A stretch of DNA of 36,248 bases from an uncultured Christensenellaceae bacterium (GTDB taxonomy: Bacteria; Bacillota; Clostridia; Christensenellales; Christensenellaceae), in contig CAJUPM010000017.1 in assembly GCA_910588425.1 (NCBI GenBank), positions 1 to 36,248 on the forward strand, given 5' to 3'. Positions 1-7,050 of the stretch are shown here, one piece after another (positions within the stretch are counted from its first letter, which is position 1; each line of letters opens with the position of its first letter). Made by a program: the position numbers and the translations under genes. The notes under the pieces were generated by a model that had not been told where the DNA came from, ran no database searches, and saw only the letters and a list, made by a program, of their open reading frames with translations.

Positions 1-55
1 GAGCGTCGCCTTGCCAAGGCGAATGTCGCGAGTTCGAATCTCGTCTTCCGCTCCA
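1..55 (+). tRNA. tRNA-Gly (GCC), 5' end outside the window
   Basis: The 3' part of a tRNA is present: the anticodon arm with loop TTGCCAA (anticodon GCC), a T arm with GTTCGAATC, the 3' acceptor strand CTTCCGC (45-51), discriminator T52 and an encoded CCA at 53-55. The 5' acceptor strand and most of the D arm lie before base 1. Sequence and anticodon match bacterial tRNA-Gly(GCC). It is followed 30 bases later by tRNA-Cys and probably shares its transcript. Confidence 0.93.
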
Positions 56-63
56 ATTCAAAA

Positions 64-80
64 TGCGGCGAAAAGCCGCA
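64..80 (+). other. Inter-tRNA hairpin
   Basis: TGCGGC (64-69) pairs perfectly with GCCGCA (75-80) around a GAAAA loop, between the two tRNAs. No T-run follows (TTCAT), so it is unlikely to terminate transcription. A role in spacing or processing the tRNA precursor is inference. Confidence 0.4.
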
Positions 81-85
81 TTCAT

Positions 86-159
86 GGCGCCATAGCCAAG
101 AGGTAAGGCAGAGGCCTGCAAAGCCTTCACCCCCAGTTCAAATCTGGGTGGCGCCTCCA
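86..159 (+). tRNA. tRNA-Cys (GCA)
   Basis: A complete cloverleaf: acceptor strands GGCGCCA (86-92) and TGGCGCC (149-155), discriminator T156, encoded CCA at 157-159. The anticodon loop CTGCAAA (116-122) carries GCA at 118-120, and the T loop is TTCAAAT. The GCA anticodon assigns it to cysteine. It lies upstream of the sulfur gene metY, which may be coincidence. Confidence 0.95.
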
Positions 160-183
160 CGTCGGAGGAAACTCCGCGATCAT

Positions 184-210
184 AATCCCACCCTGAAGGG
201 TGGGATTTTT
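184..210 (+). terminator. Terminator of the tRNA unit
   Basis: A perfect 10-bp stem, AATCCCACCC (184-193) with GGGTGGGATT (198-207), closes a TGAA loop and runs into TTTTT (206-210). It starts 25 bases after the tRNA-Cys CCA. Confidence 0.9.
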
Positions 211-250
211 AGTCGCTTCGATTCCTCCTCCTCATTCCGCAAAAAGTCAC

Positions 251-512
251 GACTGCGCTTTCACGAAAAAAACATTCGCTCGTCTCTCGCTCGGTTTTTT
301 TCGCTTCGCTTGCCTACCAACTTTTTGCGGGTACGAGCCTACGGTGCGGGCGATTGACGAAACAACAGTTCAATTTCAGTGGATTACTCCAAGTCAGAGC
401 AAAGTACGCTTTGCTCCGTTTTTTAAAAAAACATCTGCCCGGTTGTAAACGCCCTCGCAGCGGTTCGCCGTCACCGCCACTTTTTTGCGGGTACAATCCT
501 GCGGCGCGCTTG
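251..512 (+). repeat. Degenerate tandem duplication, period about 150-160 bp
   Basis: Several short blocks recur in the same order. GCGCTTT (255-261) matches ACGCTTT (406-412); AAAAAAACAT occurs at 266-275 and 425-434; TTTTTGCGGGTAC ends at 334 and again at 494, each followed by a related A/G-rich then CCT-containing stretch. Offsets drift from 151 to 160, so the copies have diverged with small indels. It looks like an old duplication of about 100 bases or two copies of an intergenic repeat. Confidence 0.55.
397..424 (+). terminator. Terminator-like hairpin in the gene-free stretch
   Basis: GAGCAAAG (397-404) pairs perfectly with CTTTGCTC (409-416) around TACG, followed by CG and six T (419-424). 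This is a well-formed plus-strand intrinsic terminator with no gene directly in front of it, so it may end a small RNA or lie in a long leader. Confidence 0.65.
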
Positions 513-547
513 TTGCAAGTAGGAGTTCATATTTGTCAGGTGTCTCT

Positions 548-587
548 AAAAATATCGCAATTCACTTGGATGGATTGCGGTATTTTT
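548..587. terminator. Terminator-like hairpin upstream of metY
   Basis: A 14-bp inverted repeat, AAAAATATCGCAAT (548-561) and ATTGCGGTATTTTT (574-587), with one G-U pair, encloses a 12-base loop. It is flanked by A5 and T5 and could act in both directions. It sits about 150 bases before the metY start, so it could insulate metY from upstream transcription or act as an attenuator. Confidence 0.6.
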
Positions 588-588
588 G

Positions 589-619
589 TTGCCCAAAGCG
601 GGAGCCTCCATGCTACAAT
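589..619 (+). promoter_or_regulatory. Possible metY promoter (extended -10)
   Basis: TACAAT (614-619) is preceded by TGC, giving an extended -10. The best -35 is TTGCCC (589-594) with a long 19-bp spacer. It begins just after the 548-587 hairpin and would give a leader of about 110 bases. No SAM riboswitch or T-box is visible in that leader. Confidence 0.35.
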
Positions 620-733
620 ACACTGTCCAAAAAACCATTTTCTTTTGGAATTTATTCCCTTGCTCCAGCTTTACAATCTCCCGGCCATTGTGTTATTTTA
701 TTAAGTAAGGAAAATAACCATAAGGAGAAAGCA

Positions 734-2011
734 ATGGACAAACATCTCGAAACTCTCTGCGTGCAGGCCGGGTATTCGCCCAAAAACGGCGAGCCCAGAA
801 TTCTGCCAATTTACCAGAGCACAACATTTAAATACGAGTCCAGCGAGGAAATGGGGCAGCTTTTTGATCTGGAAGCCAGCGGCTATTTCTATACTCGGCT
901 CCAAAACCCGACCAACGATGCCGTCGCCGCGCGCATTGCGGCGCTGGAGGGTGGCGTGGCCGCGATGCTTACCTCCTCTGGCCAGGCGGCAAACTTCTTT
1001 GCCGTCTTTAATATCTGCCAGGCGGGTGATCACTTCATCTCTGCCTCTGCCATCTATGGCGGAACGCTCAACCTGTTTTCCACGACCATGAAAAAAATGG
1101 GCATCGAAGTGACATTCATCTCCCCAGACTGCACCGAGGAAGAGCTCAACGCCGCTTTCCGCGAAAATACCAAGTGCGTGTTCGGCGAAACGCTCTCCAA
1201 CCCGTCCCTGGCTGTGCTGGATATCGAAAAATTCGCCAAGGCCGCCCATAGCCATGGCGTTCCGCTCATCGTCGATAATACCTTCCCCACCCCTATCAAC
1301 CTGCGTCCCTTTGAATTTGGCGCGGATATTGTTACGCACTCCACGACCAAATACATGGATGGCCATGCCTCTGCTGTGGGCGGCGCGATTATCGACAGTG
1401 GCAACTTCGATTGGTCTGCACACGCAGAAAAATTCGCCTGCCTCACCGAGCCGGATGAATCCTACCACGGCATTCGCTATGCGGAAAAATTCGGCAAGGC
1501 CGCCTATATTACCAAAGCCACCAGCCAGATGATGCGCGATTTGGGCTCGATTCAGTCGCCTCAAAACGCTTTCCTGCTCAATCTTGGCCTGGAGACCTTG
1601 GCGCTTCGCATGGCACAGCACTGCAAAAACGCGCAAAAAATCGCAGAATGGCTGGAATCCAACGATAAGATCGCCTGGGTGAACTATCCTGGCCTTCCCG
1701 GCAACAAATACCACGCTCTGGCGCAGAAATATATGCCCAGCGGAACCTGCGGCGTCATCTCCTTTGGCGTCAAGAGCGGAAGAGACGGCGCCATGGCCTT
1801 TATGGATCACCTCCAGCTGGCCGCCATCGTGACGCATGTAGCCGATGCGCGCACCTGCGTGCTGCATCCTGCCAGCACCACGCACCGCCAGCTGACGGAT
1901 GAGCAGCTCGCGGCGGCTGGAGTTCCCGGAGATATGATCCGTCTTTCCGTGGGCATCGAGAATGCAGATGATCTCATCGCCGATCTCGAGCAGGCCCTCG
2001 CGCACGCCTAA
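734..2011 (+). CDS. metY: O-acetylhomoserine sulfhydrylase (PLP-dependent)
   Basis: Predicted to join sulfide to O-acetyl-L-homoserine, giving homocysteine and acetate, in the cytoplasm. The 425-residue product belongs to the Cys/Met-metabolism PLP family. Visible motifs are YTRLQNPT (53-60), the phosphate-binding region TSSGQAAN (80-87), DNTFPTP (181-187) and the PLP lysine K206 in THSTTKYMDG. The length fits MetY, which is longer than cystathionine gamma-synthases of about 380 residues. The start is ATG 734, with AAGGAG seven bases upstream; the frame stays open further upstream but that part has no family match. The acetyl-type MetA at 10285-11211 supplies its expected substrate. A close relative using O-acetylserine or another activated homoserine cannot be excluded. 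Confidence 0.93.
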   Translation: MDKHLETLCVQAGYSPKNGEPRILPIYQSTTFKYESSEEMGQLFDLEASGYFYTRLQNPTNDAVAARIAALEGGVAAMLTSSGQAANFFAVFNICQAGDHFISASAIYGGTLNLFSTTMKKMGIEVTFISPDCTEEELNAAFRENTKCVFGETLSNPSLAVLDIEKFAKAAHSHGVPLIVDNTFPTPINLRPFEFGADIVTHSTTKYMDGHASAVGGAIIDSGNFDWSAHAEKFACLTEPDESYHGIRYAEKFGKAAYITKATSQMMRDLGSIQSPQNAFLLNLGLETLALRMAQHCKNAQKIAEWLESNDKIAWVNYPGLPGNKYHALAQKYMPSGTCGVISFGVKSGRDGAMAFMDHLQLAAIVTHVADARTCVLHPASTTHRQLTDEQLAAAGVPGDMIRLSVGIENADDLIADLEQALAHA

Positions 2012-2024
2012 ACATTTCAAAATA

Positions 2025-2055
2025 AAAAGAGCTTTCGGAACGAAAGCTCTTTTTT
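2025..2055. terminator. Shared terminator of metY and the zinc-ribbon gene
   Basis: A perfect 13-bp stem, AAAAGAGCTTTCG (2025-2037) with CGAAAGCTCTTTT (2041-2053), and a GAA loop, flanked by A and T runs. It lies between the convergent metY and 2068-2622 genes and can stop both. Confidence 0.92.
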
Positions 2056-2067
2056 CATGCCTTTGCC

Positions 2068-2622
2068 TCAATCAAAATTATACCAATATTCATGATAATA
2101 GTCGGTATCTACAAGAGCGGGGGTAATTTCAAAGCTCTCATGCTTCTTGTCGAATTCGATCGTGAATTCCTCATCAAAATCCAGAATTTTAATTTTGTTG
2201 CCCGAGATGACCTTATATTCCAAAGTTGCTAGCCTCTCATTCATCCCAAATATTGCGGCAGTCTCAAAATTAACATCGACCGTATCCTCATCAAAATCAA
2301 GCACAAGCCGATAGTACGCCCCGCCGCTGCTCTCCTCGACCCGGCTCCAGCCCCGCATCAGCTCGTTTTTGAGCTTGGCCCTCTGCCCTGCCTGTACGCC
2401 CAAAAGAATGCCCACGGCCACCAAGCACACAGCCGCGATGCCCGAGATGAGAAGCAGCAGTTTCTTTTTCTTCTGCGGTGTGTTTCCGACCGCAGGCGCC
2501 TCAGCTTCCACACTTTCCGCCGGCCTTTCCTCTTGTCCGCACAGCAGTTCTTCCCCCTTGCTGCAAACCGGGCATTCCTTTGTGCCGTCCGGTATCTGCG
2601 CACCGCATTTTGTACAAAACAT
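2068..2622 (-). CDS. Zinc-ribbon, single-pass membrane protein of unknown function
   Basis: A 184-residue protein. It begins with a zinc ribbon, C3-x2-C6 and C17-x2-C20 (MFCTKCGAQI and CPVC). A polar Glu/Pro-rich linker and KKKK (51-54) follow, then a membrane segment at about 55-78 and an extracytoplasmic domain of about 100 residues rich in Asp, Glu and aromatic residues. The layout is common among firmicute zinc-ribbon-domain proteins without assigned function. The start ATG 2622 is chosen because the zinc ribbon starts there, AAGGAAAAAGAGGG precedes it, and a promoter at 2693-2721 would begin the transcript below the more upstream ATG codons. The C-terminal domain is not recognised. Confidence 0.75.
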   Translation of the reverse strand: MFCTKCGAQIPDGTKECPVCSKGEELLCGQEERPAESVEAEAPAVGNTPQKKKKLLLLISGIAAVCLVAVGILLGVQAGQRAKLKNELMRGWSRVEESSGGAYYRLVLDFDEDTVDVNFETAAIFGMNERLATLEYKVISGNKIKILDFDEEFTIEFDKKHESFEITPALVDTDYYHEYWYNFD

Positions 2623-2692
2623 CCCTCTTTTTCCTTTCCCTGTCCAAAACAACATCTGCTTTGTTTTGTCCATCTCAATATTAGGTACTTTT

Positions 2693-2721
2693 ATTGTACC
2701 GTATTTCGACATCATTTTCCA
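2693..2721 (-). promoter_or_regulatory. Promoter of the zinc-ribbon gene
   Basis: On the minus strand, TGGAAA (2716-2721), a 17-bp spacer and TACAAT (2693-2698). An inverted repeat GGTAC / GTACC (2684-2700) overlaps the -10 and the expected start and could be an operator. Confidence 0.5.
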
Positions 2722-2797
2722 CTAGTTTATATCAAAAATACGCTAATATATTATCTATATCACAATATTCCCGCCCTGCTCCTCCAAAACAGTCCGC

Positions 2798-2829
2798 AAA
2801 AAAAGAGACGCACCTTGGGTGCGTCTCTT
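2798..2829 (-). terminator. Terminator of the FGGY kinase gene
   Basis: AAGAGACGCACC (2803-2814) pairs with GGTGCGTCTCTT (2818-2829) around a 3-base loop. On the minus strand it continues into seven T (complement of A 2798-2804). It starts 10 bases after the kinase stop codon. Confidence 0.92.
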
Positions 2830-2839
2830 CTATATTCTC

Positions 2840-4318
2840 TTAGAGCTTCAGATTTGCCATTTCCTCGAACAGATCGACCTGGCAGAAATACGCTTTGTCG
2901 AACAGCGGGATAATCTTCTCATAAACCGCATGTGCCTCGGGATTCGGCTCGTTGATAGCCTCAACCTCGTGGAACTTCTTAACCGCTCTTTCGTTCTCGA
3001 AGATGCCCATTGCAATGCCGCCGATAACCGCCGTGCCCATGGAAGCGACTTCATCCATATGCTTGAGCTTGATGATCTTCGCGTTCATGACGTCTGCAAA
3101 AATCTGGCGGACAACATCGCCCTTTGCAAGGCCGCCGATCATGATCAGCTCATTGACGTCGATCTCCTTGCGGATCTCCGTCAAAATGCAGTTCAGGTTC
3201 AGAACGATACCCTCGACGACTGCGCGCAGCAGATCTGCGCGGGTGTTTGCCAGCGTAATGCCCAGGAAAGAACCCTTAGCCTTGGGGTTCCAGCGCGGCG
3301 CGCGCTCGCCCATCAGGTGCGGCAGGAACATCACGCCATTGGAGCCGACCGGCGCCGAGGCAACTTCCTCATTGATGATGTCAAATACCGTCTTTTCCCC
3401 GTTGGATTCCTCTGCCAGCTTCTGCTCGATTTTGCAGATCTCATTTTTCAGCCAGCTGAAGGAAGAGCCCGCCGTCTGGCAGGTGCCGCCCAGCTGTTTC
3501 CCGCCGGGGCCAACGCCGGAAACCCATGCAGAGGAGCCGCCGCTGATATACGCGTCGCCGGGATCGATATTGCCTGCGCCGATGGAGGAGGCAGGGCCGT
3601 CGCCGCATCCCATGATTACCTTGGTTCCGGCGGCAAGGCCGGTCTCTTCGGCATATTTCTCAGGAACCTCGCCGATGATATCCGTCATGTTGTGAATCTC
3701 GGGAAGCACATCGCGGCTCATGCCGGCAGCTTCCAGAATCTCGTCAGACCAATCCTGAATCGCCGGATCATAGAAGCCCGTGCTCTCGGCGTTGGTGTGG
3801 TCGATGGCGTATTTGCCCGTCAGCTTCAGGATGATATAGTCGTTGGGGCAAGCCAGAACTTTATAGGTTTTCTCGTAAATTTCAGGCATGTTGTTGCGCA
3901 CCCACATGAGTTTGGGCAGCGTGCAGACGCTGTTGAGCAGGCCGTCCTGCCGCCAGCCGAAATTGCAGTTAGGCGTCTTGGCGCTGATCTCTTTCGCCTC
4001 TGCCTCTGCGCGCATATCCTGCCAGATCATAGCCGGGTAAAGCTCTTTGCCGTCTTTGTCGATGCAGTGGCAGCCCGGGTAGTGGCCGTCGAAGTTCACG
4101 CAGAGAACATCCTTGTTATCGACGTCCTTGAGCAGTGTTTTGGTGCTCTCGCAGAATGCCTTCCACCAATCCTCGCCCTTCTGCTCCGCCCAGACGACGT
4201 TGGAATAATCCGTCGGGTAAGGAACTGTGATGCTGCCCAGGCATTTTCCCTCTGTGGTAAACAGAGTGGATTTATTGCCGCTTGTACCAAAATCGTGCGC
4301 TACAATATATTTGGTCAT
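2840..4318 (-). CDS. FGGY-family carbohydrate kinase, xylulokinase-like
   Basis: Predicted cytoplasmic ATP-dependent sugar kinase of the FGGY family (xylulokinase, gluconokinase, glycerol kinase relatives). At 492 residues it has the usual family length. The N-terminal actin-fold phosphate loop is DFGTSGNKS (9-17), IWQDMRA (98-104) matches the sugar-contacting region, and D240 in GCGDGPASSIGAGN is the expected catalytic base. The C-terminal half has GERAPRWNPKAKG and the ATP-site motif IGGLAKG. The start ATG 4318 has GGAGG a few bases upstream. No transporter or isomerase lies next to it, so the substrate cannot be fixed; xylulose is the default reading. It lies 64 bases after the polyferredoxin gene with no visible terminator between, so read-through is possible. 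Confidence 0.85.
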   Translation of the reverse strand: MTKYIVAHDFGTSGNKSTLFTTEGKCLGSITVPYPTDYSNVVWAEQKGEDWWKAFCESTKTLLKDVDNKDVLCVNFDGHYPGCHCIDKDGKELYPAMIWQDMRAEAEAKEISAKTPNCNFGWRQDGLLNSVCTLPKLMWVRNNMPEIYEKTYKVLACPNDYIILKLTGKYAIDHTNAESTGFYDPAIQDWSDEILEAAGMSRDVLPEIHNMTDIIGEVPEKYAEETGLAAGTKVIMGCGDGPASSIGAGNIDPGDAYISGGSSAWVSGVGPGGKQLGGTCQTAGSSFSWLKNEICKIEQKLAEESNGEKTVFDIINEEVASAPVGSNGVMFLPHLMGERAPRWNPKAKGSFLGITLANTRADLLRAVVEGIVLNLNCILTEIRKEIDVNELIMIGGLAKGDVVRQIFADVMNAKIIKLKHMDEVASMGTAVIGGIAMGIFENERAVKKFHEVEAINEPNPEAHAVYEKIIPLFDKAYFCQVDLFEEMANLKL

Positions 4319-4382
4319 GCCAAACCTCCATTTGATTTATGATGCTTAGAATTGCTACATTAAATAATTCGATATATTTTTG

Positions 4383-5267
4383 CTAGATTCCTGCGTCCTT
4401 TTTAAAATTTATTGCATCTCCCGCCTTTTTTCCCCGCGCCGCGTCAAAGAAAACCGCGCCCGTCTTGCATGCGGCCTTGCAGTCTCCGCAGAAAACGCAT
4501 TCGGAAAGGTGCATTCCTTTTGTGATGTCCACCCCCATTTGGCAGGCCTTCCGGCATGCCCCGCACTGCGTGCACCGCTCCTGGTCCACCCGGTAGCGCA
4601 GCAGCGCCATGCGGTTAAATAGCCCATAAATAGCGCCCAATGGGCAAAGATATTTGCAGAATGGCCGGTAGACGGCAATGGAAAGCAGCAACAGCACAAC
4701 CAGAATGCCGATCTTCCAGCGGTAAAGCGCCCCGATTGCCGCGCGCAAGCCCTGATTGAGCAGCGGCAGGATCACGCCGCCCTCCAGGGTGCCAGCCGGG
4801 CAGATATATTTGCAAAACCAGGCTTCCCCCTGTCCAAAGGCATCCACCGCGAACATGGGGAGCAGCAGGACAAACAGAGCCAGGATGACATATTTTAAAT
4901 ACCTCAGCAGCATGTCGCCCTTAAAATGCCGGATCTTTTTGCCGGGAATTTTATGGATGAGCTCCTGCAAAAATCCGAACGGGCATAGAAAGCCGCAGAC
5001 AAACCGGCCGCAAAGCGCTCCAACTGCCATAAAAAAGCCGATAAAGAAGAGCGAAAGCCGGTATTGGCGGCTCCCGATGACGCCCTGTATCCCGCCCAAA
5101 GGGCAGGAAAAGAGCGCGCCCGGGCAGGAGTAGCAATTGAGCCCCGGAACGCACAGGTTTTTCAGGCTCCCCCGGTAGATTTTCCCCTTCAAAAAGCCGA
5201 TCACATAGCTGTTTGCGGCGAGAGAGGCCGCCGCCTGGATCGCATGCCGCACCTTACCCAATTCCAA
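4383..5267 (-). CDS. Membrane polyferredoxin, NapH/CcoG-like 4Fe-4S protein
   Basis: A 294-residue membrane protein likely to move electrons across or along the membrane. Several hydrophobic segments (about 71-88, 122-142, 186-200) alternate with CxxxCP motifs: C91/C95 (CGFLCP), C152/C156 (CKYICP) and C204/C208 (CKYLCP). Two ferredoxin clusters follow, C232-x2-C235-x2-C238-x3-C242 and C257-x2-C260-x2-C263-x3-C267. An N-terminal CYSCPG motif (45-50) is also present. The start is TTG 5267, inside the end of the mini-protein gene (14-base overlap), with GGAG four bases upstream; the first in-frame ATG is only at residue 80. Its partners are TlpA and the CXXC mini-protein, which suggests delivery of reducing power to extracytoplasmic thiols. 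The exact partner is inference. Confidence 0.82.
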   Translation of the reverse strand: MELGKVRHAIQAAASLAANSYVIGFLKGKIYRGSLKNLCVPGLNCYSCPGALFSCPLGGIQGVIGSRQYRLSLFFIGFFMAVGALCGRFVCGFLCPFGFLQELIHKIPGKKIRHFKGDMLLRYLKYVILALFVLLLPMFAVDAFGQGEAWFCKYICPAGTLEGGVILPLLNQGLRAAIGALYRWKIGILVVLLLLSIAVYRPFCKYLCPLGAIYGLFNRMALLRYRVDQERCTQCGACRKACQMGVDITKGMHLSECVFCGDCKAACKTGAVFFDAARGKKAGDAINFKKDAGI

Positions 5268-5412
5268 TACACTCCATACAGATATTCGTCGCCCGGGCCA
5301 AAACGACGCCCAGCTCTCCCCGCGCCGCGCCCGCCGCCATCAGCGCAACGCCGCCCAGCAGAAACAGCAGCGCCCAAAGGCTATTCTTCCATGCTTTTTT
5401 GCACGCTTTCAA
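5254..5412 (-). CDS. CD1871A-type CXXC mini-protein
   Basis: A 52-residue protein: a short basic start, one membrane segment (about 12-30) and a C-terminal TNICMECIGIG with a CxxC (C45, C48). The ending NIC-x-ECIGIG is the hallmark of the CD1871A family of CXXC proteins found in clostridia beside thioredoxin-like lipoproteins and 4Fe-4S membrane proteins, exactly as here. The start TTG 5412 has GGAGAG six bases upstream. The gene overlaps the end of the TlpA gene by 32 bases and the polyferredoxin start by 14. Function is unknown; a membrane thiol relay between the neighbours is inference. Confidence 0.82.
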   Translation of the reverse strand: MKACKKAWKNSLWALLFLLGGVALMAAGAARGELGVVLARATNICMECIGIG

Positions 5413-5962
5413 TGGTATCTCTCCATTCCAGTTCGCCGCGCCCGCCGATATACAGGCCGCCGCCAACCACTTTTCCCTCGCTGTCCACAAAAACCGTCGT
5501 GGGCAGATAGGCCACGTCCGCCAGGAAATCCTGGATCATCTCCTGCGTCGGCCGCAGGTTCGGGTACGTCACGCCCAGTTCTGCCGTGATCTCCGCCGCC
5601 AGCTCTGCTGTCTCCTGCTTCTCGCTTTCCACAGCGATGCCTACGACGCCAATCTCCCCTTCCTCGTAGATTGCCTCCAGCGCAGGCATCTCCTCGATGC
5701 AGGGGCCGCACCACGTGGCCCAGATGTTGACCAGCGTCAGATCATGCAGGGCAAAGAGCTCTTTGCTGTCGCAGGCATTGCCCTCCAGGTCTTGCGTCTC
5801 AAATTGCAGCCGCTCAAAATCAGCCGCGGCGTCTGCAAAAATCGTAGGTGCAGAGCCGGATTCTCCCGGCGTAGATGCCTCTTCCATCTTCATTGGGGCG
5901 CACCCTGCCAAACAGCAGGCCGCTATCACCACTGCCAAAACCGCCTTGCATTTTCTTTCCAA
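5381..5962 (-). CDS. TlpA-like thioredoxin-fold lipoprotein
   Basis: A 193-residue predicted lipoprotein thiol-disulfide oxidoreductase on the outer face of the membrane. A lipoprotein signal ends in LAGC, with the lipidated cysteine at C21. A thioredoxin/AhpC-TSA-like domain follows with the active site W84-C85-G86-P87-C88 in NIWATWCGPC, and later the expected cis-proline region (LPTTVFVDSEG). The start TTG 5962 is chosen because GGAGG lies seven bases upstream and it gives a compact signal peptide; a longer reading to 6013 adds residues that enter the trpS terminator. It is the first gene of the operon with the CXXC mini-protein and the polyferredoxin. Confidence 0.85.
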   Translation of the reverse strand: MERKCKAVLAVVIAACCLAGCAPMKMEEASTPGESGSAPTIFADAAADFERLQFETQDLEGNACDSKELFALHDLTLVNIWATWCGPCIEEMPALEAIYEEGEIGVVGIAVESEKQETAELAAEITAELGVTYPNLRPTQEMIQDFLADVAYLPTTVFVDSEGKVVGGGLYIGGRGELEWRDTIESVQKSMEE

Positions 5963-5999
5963 AATACCGCCTCCCAGGCCATCCTGTTTCACTATGACG

Positions 6000-6028
6000 A
6001 AAAAGAGCGGCAAAGCTGCCGCTCTTTT
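6000..6028 (-). terminator. Terminator of thrC-trpS
   Basis: AAAAGAGCGGCA (6001-6012) pairs perfectly with TGCCGCTCTTTT (6017-6028) around AAGC. The minus-strand T-run is the complement of A 6000-6004. It abuts the trpS stop codon at 6029-6031 and separates trpS from the TlpA operon. Confidence 0.88.
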
Positions 6029-7036
6029 TTAGAACTTTCGCGGGCCGAAGCCGATCTTTTTCTGCGCCTTCCAGAGCGTCTTATTCGCGGCCCTCTGCGC
6101 CTTCTCCGCTCCCGACTGCATGATGGAGTTGATCAGCTCCTTATCTGCGCGGATCTCATAAAAGCGCTTTTGCAGCGGCTCCAATTCGCCCACAACCGCA
6201 TCTGCCACGGCATCTTTGAGCACGCCGTATCCCTGCCCGGCAAACTCCTTCTCCGCCTGCTCCGGCTCCATATGGTGAATCGCCGCATAGATGGAGAGCA
6301 GGTTGGAAACCCCGGGTTTCTCCTCGCTGTAGCGGATCTCCCCGTCGCTGTCCGTTACGGCCCGCCGAATCTTGCGCCGAATGACATCCGGCGGATCCAG
6401 CAGCGTGATAAACCCGTTCTCGTTGGGATCGGATTTAGACATCTTCTTTTCCGGCTCCTGCAGGCTCATGATCTTGGCGCTGGCCTTGCCGATATACGGC
6501 TCGGGAATTTTAAAAACCTCGCCATAAATCTTATTAAAGCGCATGGCAATATCTCTGGCGATTTCCAGATGCTGCTTCTGATCCACGCCCACCGGCACCA
6601 TATCCGTCTGATAAAGCAGAATATCCGCCGCCATCAGAACGGGATAGGTATAAAGCCCGGCGTTGAGGTTATCCGGGTGCCGCTGTGCCTTCTCTTTAAA
6701 CTGCGTCATGCGGTTGAGCTCGCCCATATAGGTGTAGCAGTTCAAAATCCAGGCCAGCTCTGCGTGTGCGCTGACATGCGACTGAATATAGATGGTGTTT
6801 TTCTCGGGATCCAGCCCCGCCGCAAGGTAAAGCGCCACAAGGTCGCCGCATCTTCTGCGCAGCTCCGCCGGCTCCTGCCGCACGGTGATCGCGTGCATAT
6901 CGACCACGCAGTAATAGCAGTGGTAATCATCCTGCAAAGCCACCCAGTTTTTCAGAGCCCCCAGATAGTTGCCCAGCGTGAGGTTTCCCGAGGGCTGAAT
7001 GCCGCTGAATATAATCTTCTTTTCCGCTTCTGCCAT
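6029..7036 (-). CDS. trpS: Tryptophanyl-tRNA synthetase
   Basis: Charges tRNA-Trp with tryptophan in the cytoplasm. The 335-residue length fits bacterial TrpS. The class I signature is PSGNLTLGNY (15-24), the TrpS form of HIGH (TLGN at 20-23), and KMSKS is at 199-203. The motif MTQFKEKAQR (111-120) is also typical. Its ATG 7036 has GAGGGAAAG upstream and lies 14 bases after thrC, so the two are co-transcribed. I found no T-box leader, as expected for a downstream gene of an operon with a short leader. Confidence 0.96.
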   Translation of the reverse strand: MAEAEKKIIFSGIQPSGNLTLGNYLGALKNWVALQDDYHCYYCVVDMHAITVRQEPAELRRRCGDLVALYLAAGLDPEKNTIYIQSHVSAHAELAWILNCYTYMGELNRMTQFKEKAQRHPDNLNAGLYTYPVLMAADILLYQTDMVPVGVDQKQHLEIARDIAMRFNKIYGEVFKIPEPYIGKASAKIMSLQEPEKKMSKSDPNENGFITLLDPPDVIRRKIRRAVTDSDGEIRYSEEKPGVSNLLSIYAAIHHMEPEQAEKEFAGQGYGVLKDAVADAVVGELEPLQKRFYEIRADKELINSIMQSGAEKAQRAANKTLWKAQKKIGFGPRKF

Positions 7037-7050
7037 AATCTTTCCCTCTT

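Larger units (their letters stand above)
211..588. other. Gene-free stretch between tRNAs and metY
   Basis: No convincing gene lies here. Short open frames exist on both strands, but none has a good ribosome binding site or a recognisable product. The stretch holds a degenerate tandem duplication (about 251-512) and two terminator-like hairpins (397-424 and 548-587), which suggests RNA is made and stopped here. I looked for S-box and T-box signatures that would fit a methionine gene and saw none. Confidence 0.5.

Noticed and set aside
485..733. N-terminal extension of metY
   Set aside because: Runs through a terminator-like hairpin and has no family similarity; ATG 734 has an excellent binding site.
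625..733. SAM riboswitch or T-box in the metY leader
   Set aside because: None of the conserved S-box or T-box sequence elements is visible; the metA and thrC leaders are too short for either.
701..2071. 456-codon open frame antisense to metY
   Set aside because: A shadow caused by GC-rich codons; no binding site, no family resemblance, and metY has intact motifs throughout.
2819..4342. 507-codon open frame antisense to the FGGY kinase
   Set aside because: Covers the kinase exactly and runs through its terminator; no protein family features.
6965..6995. Apparent loss of the HIGH motif in TrpS (TLGN)
   Set aside because: T-x-G-N is a normal variant in bacterial TrpS, and KMSKS is intact.
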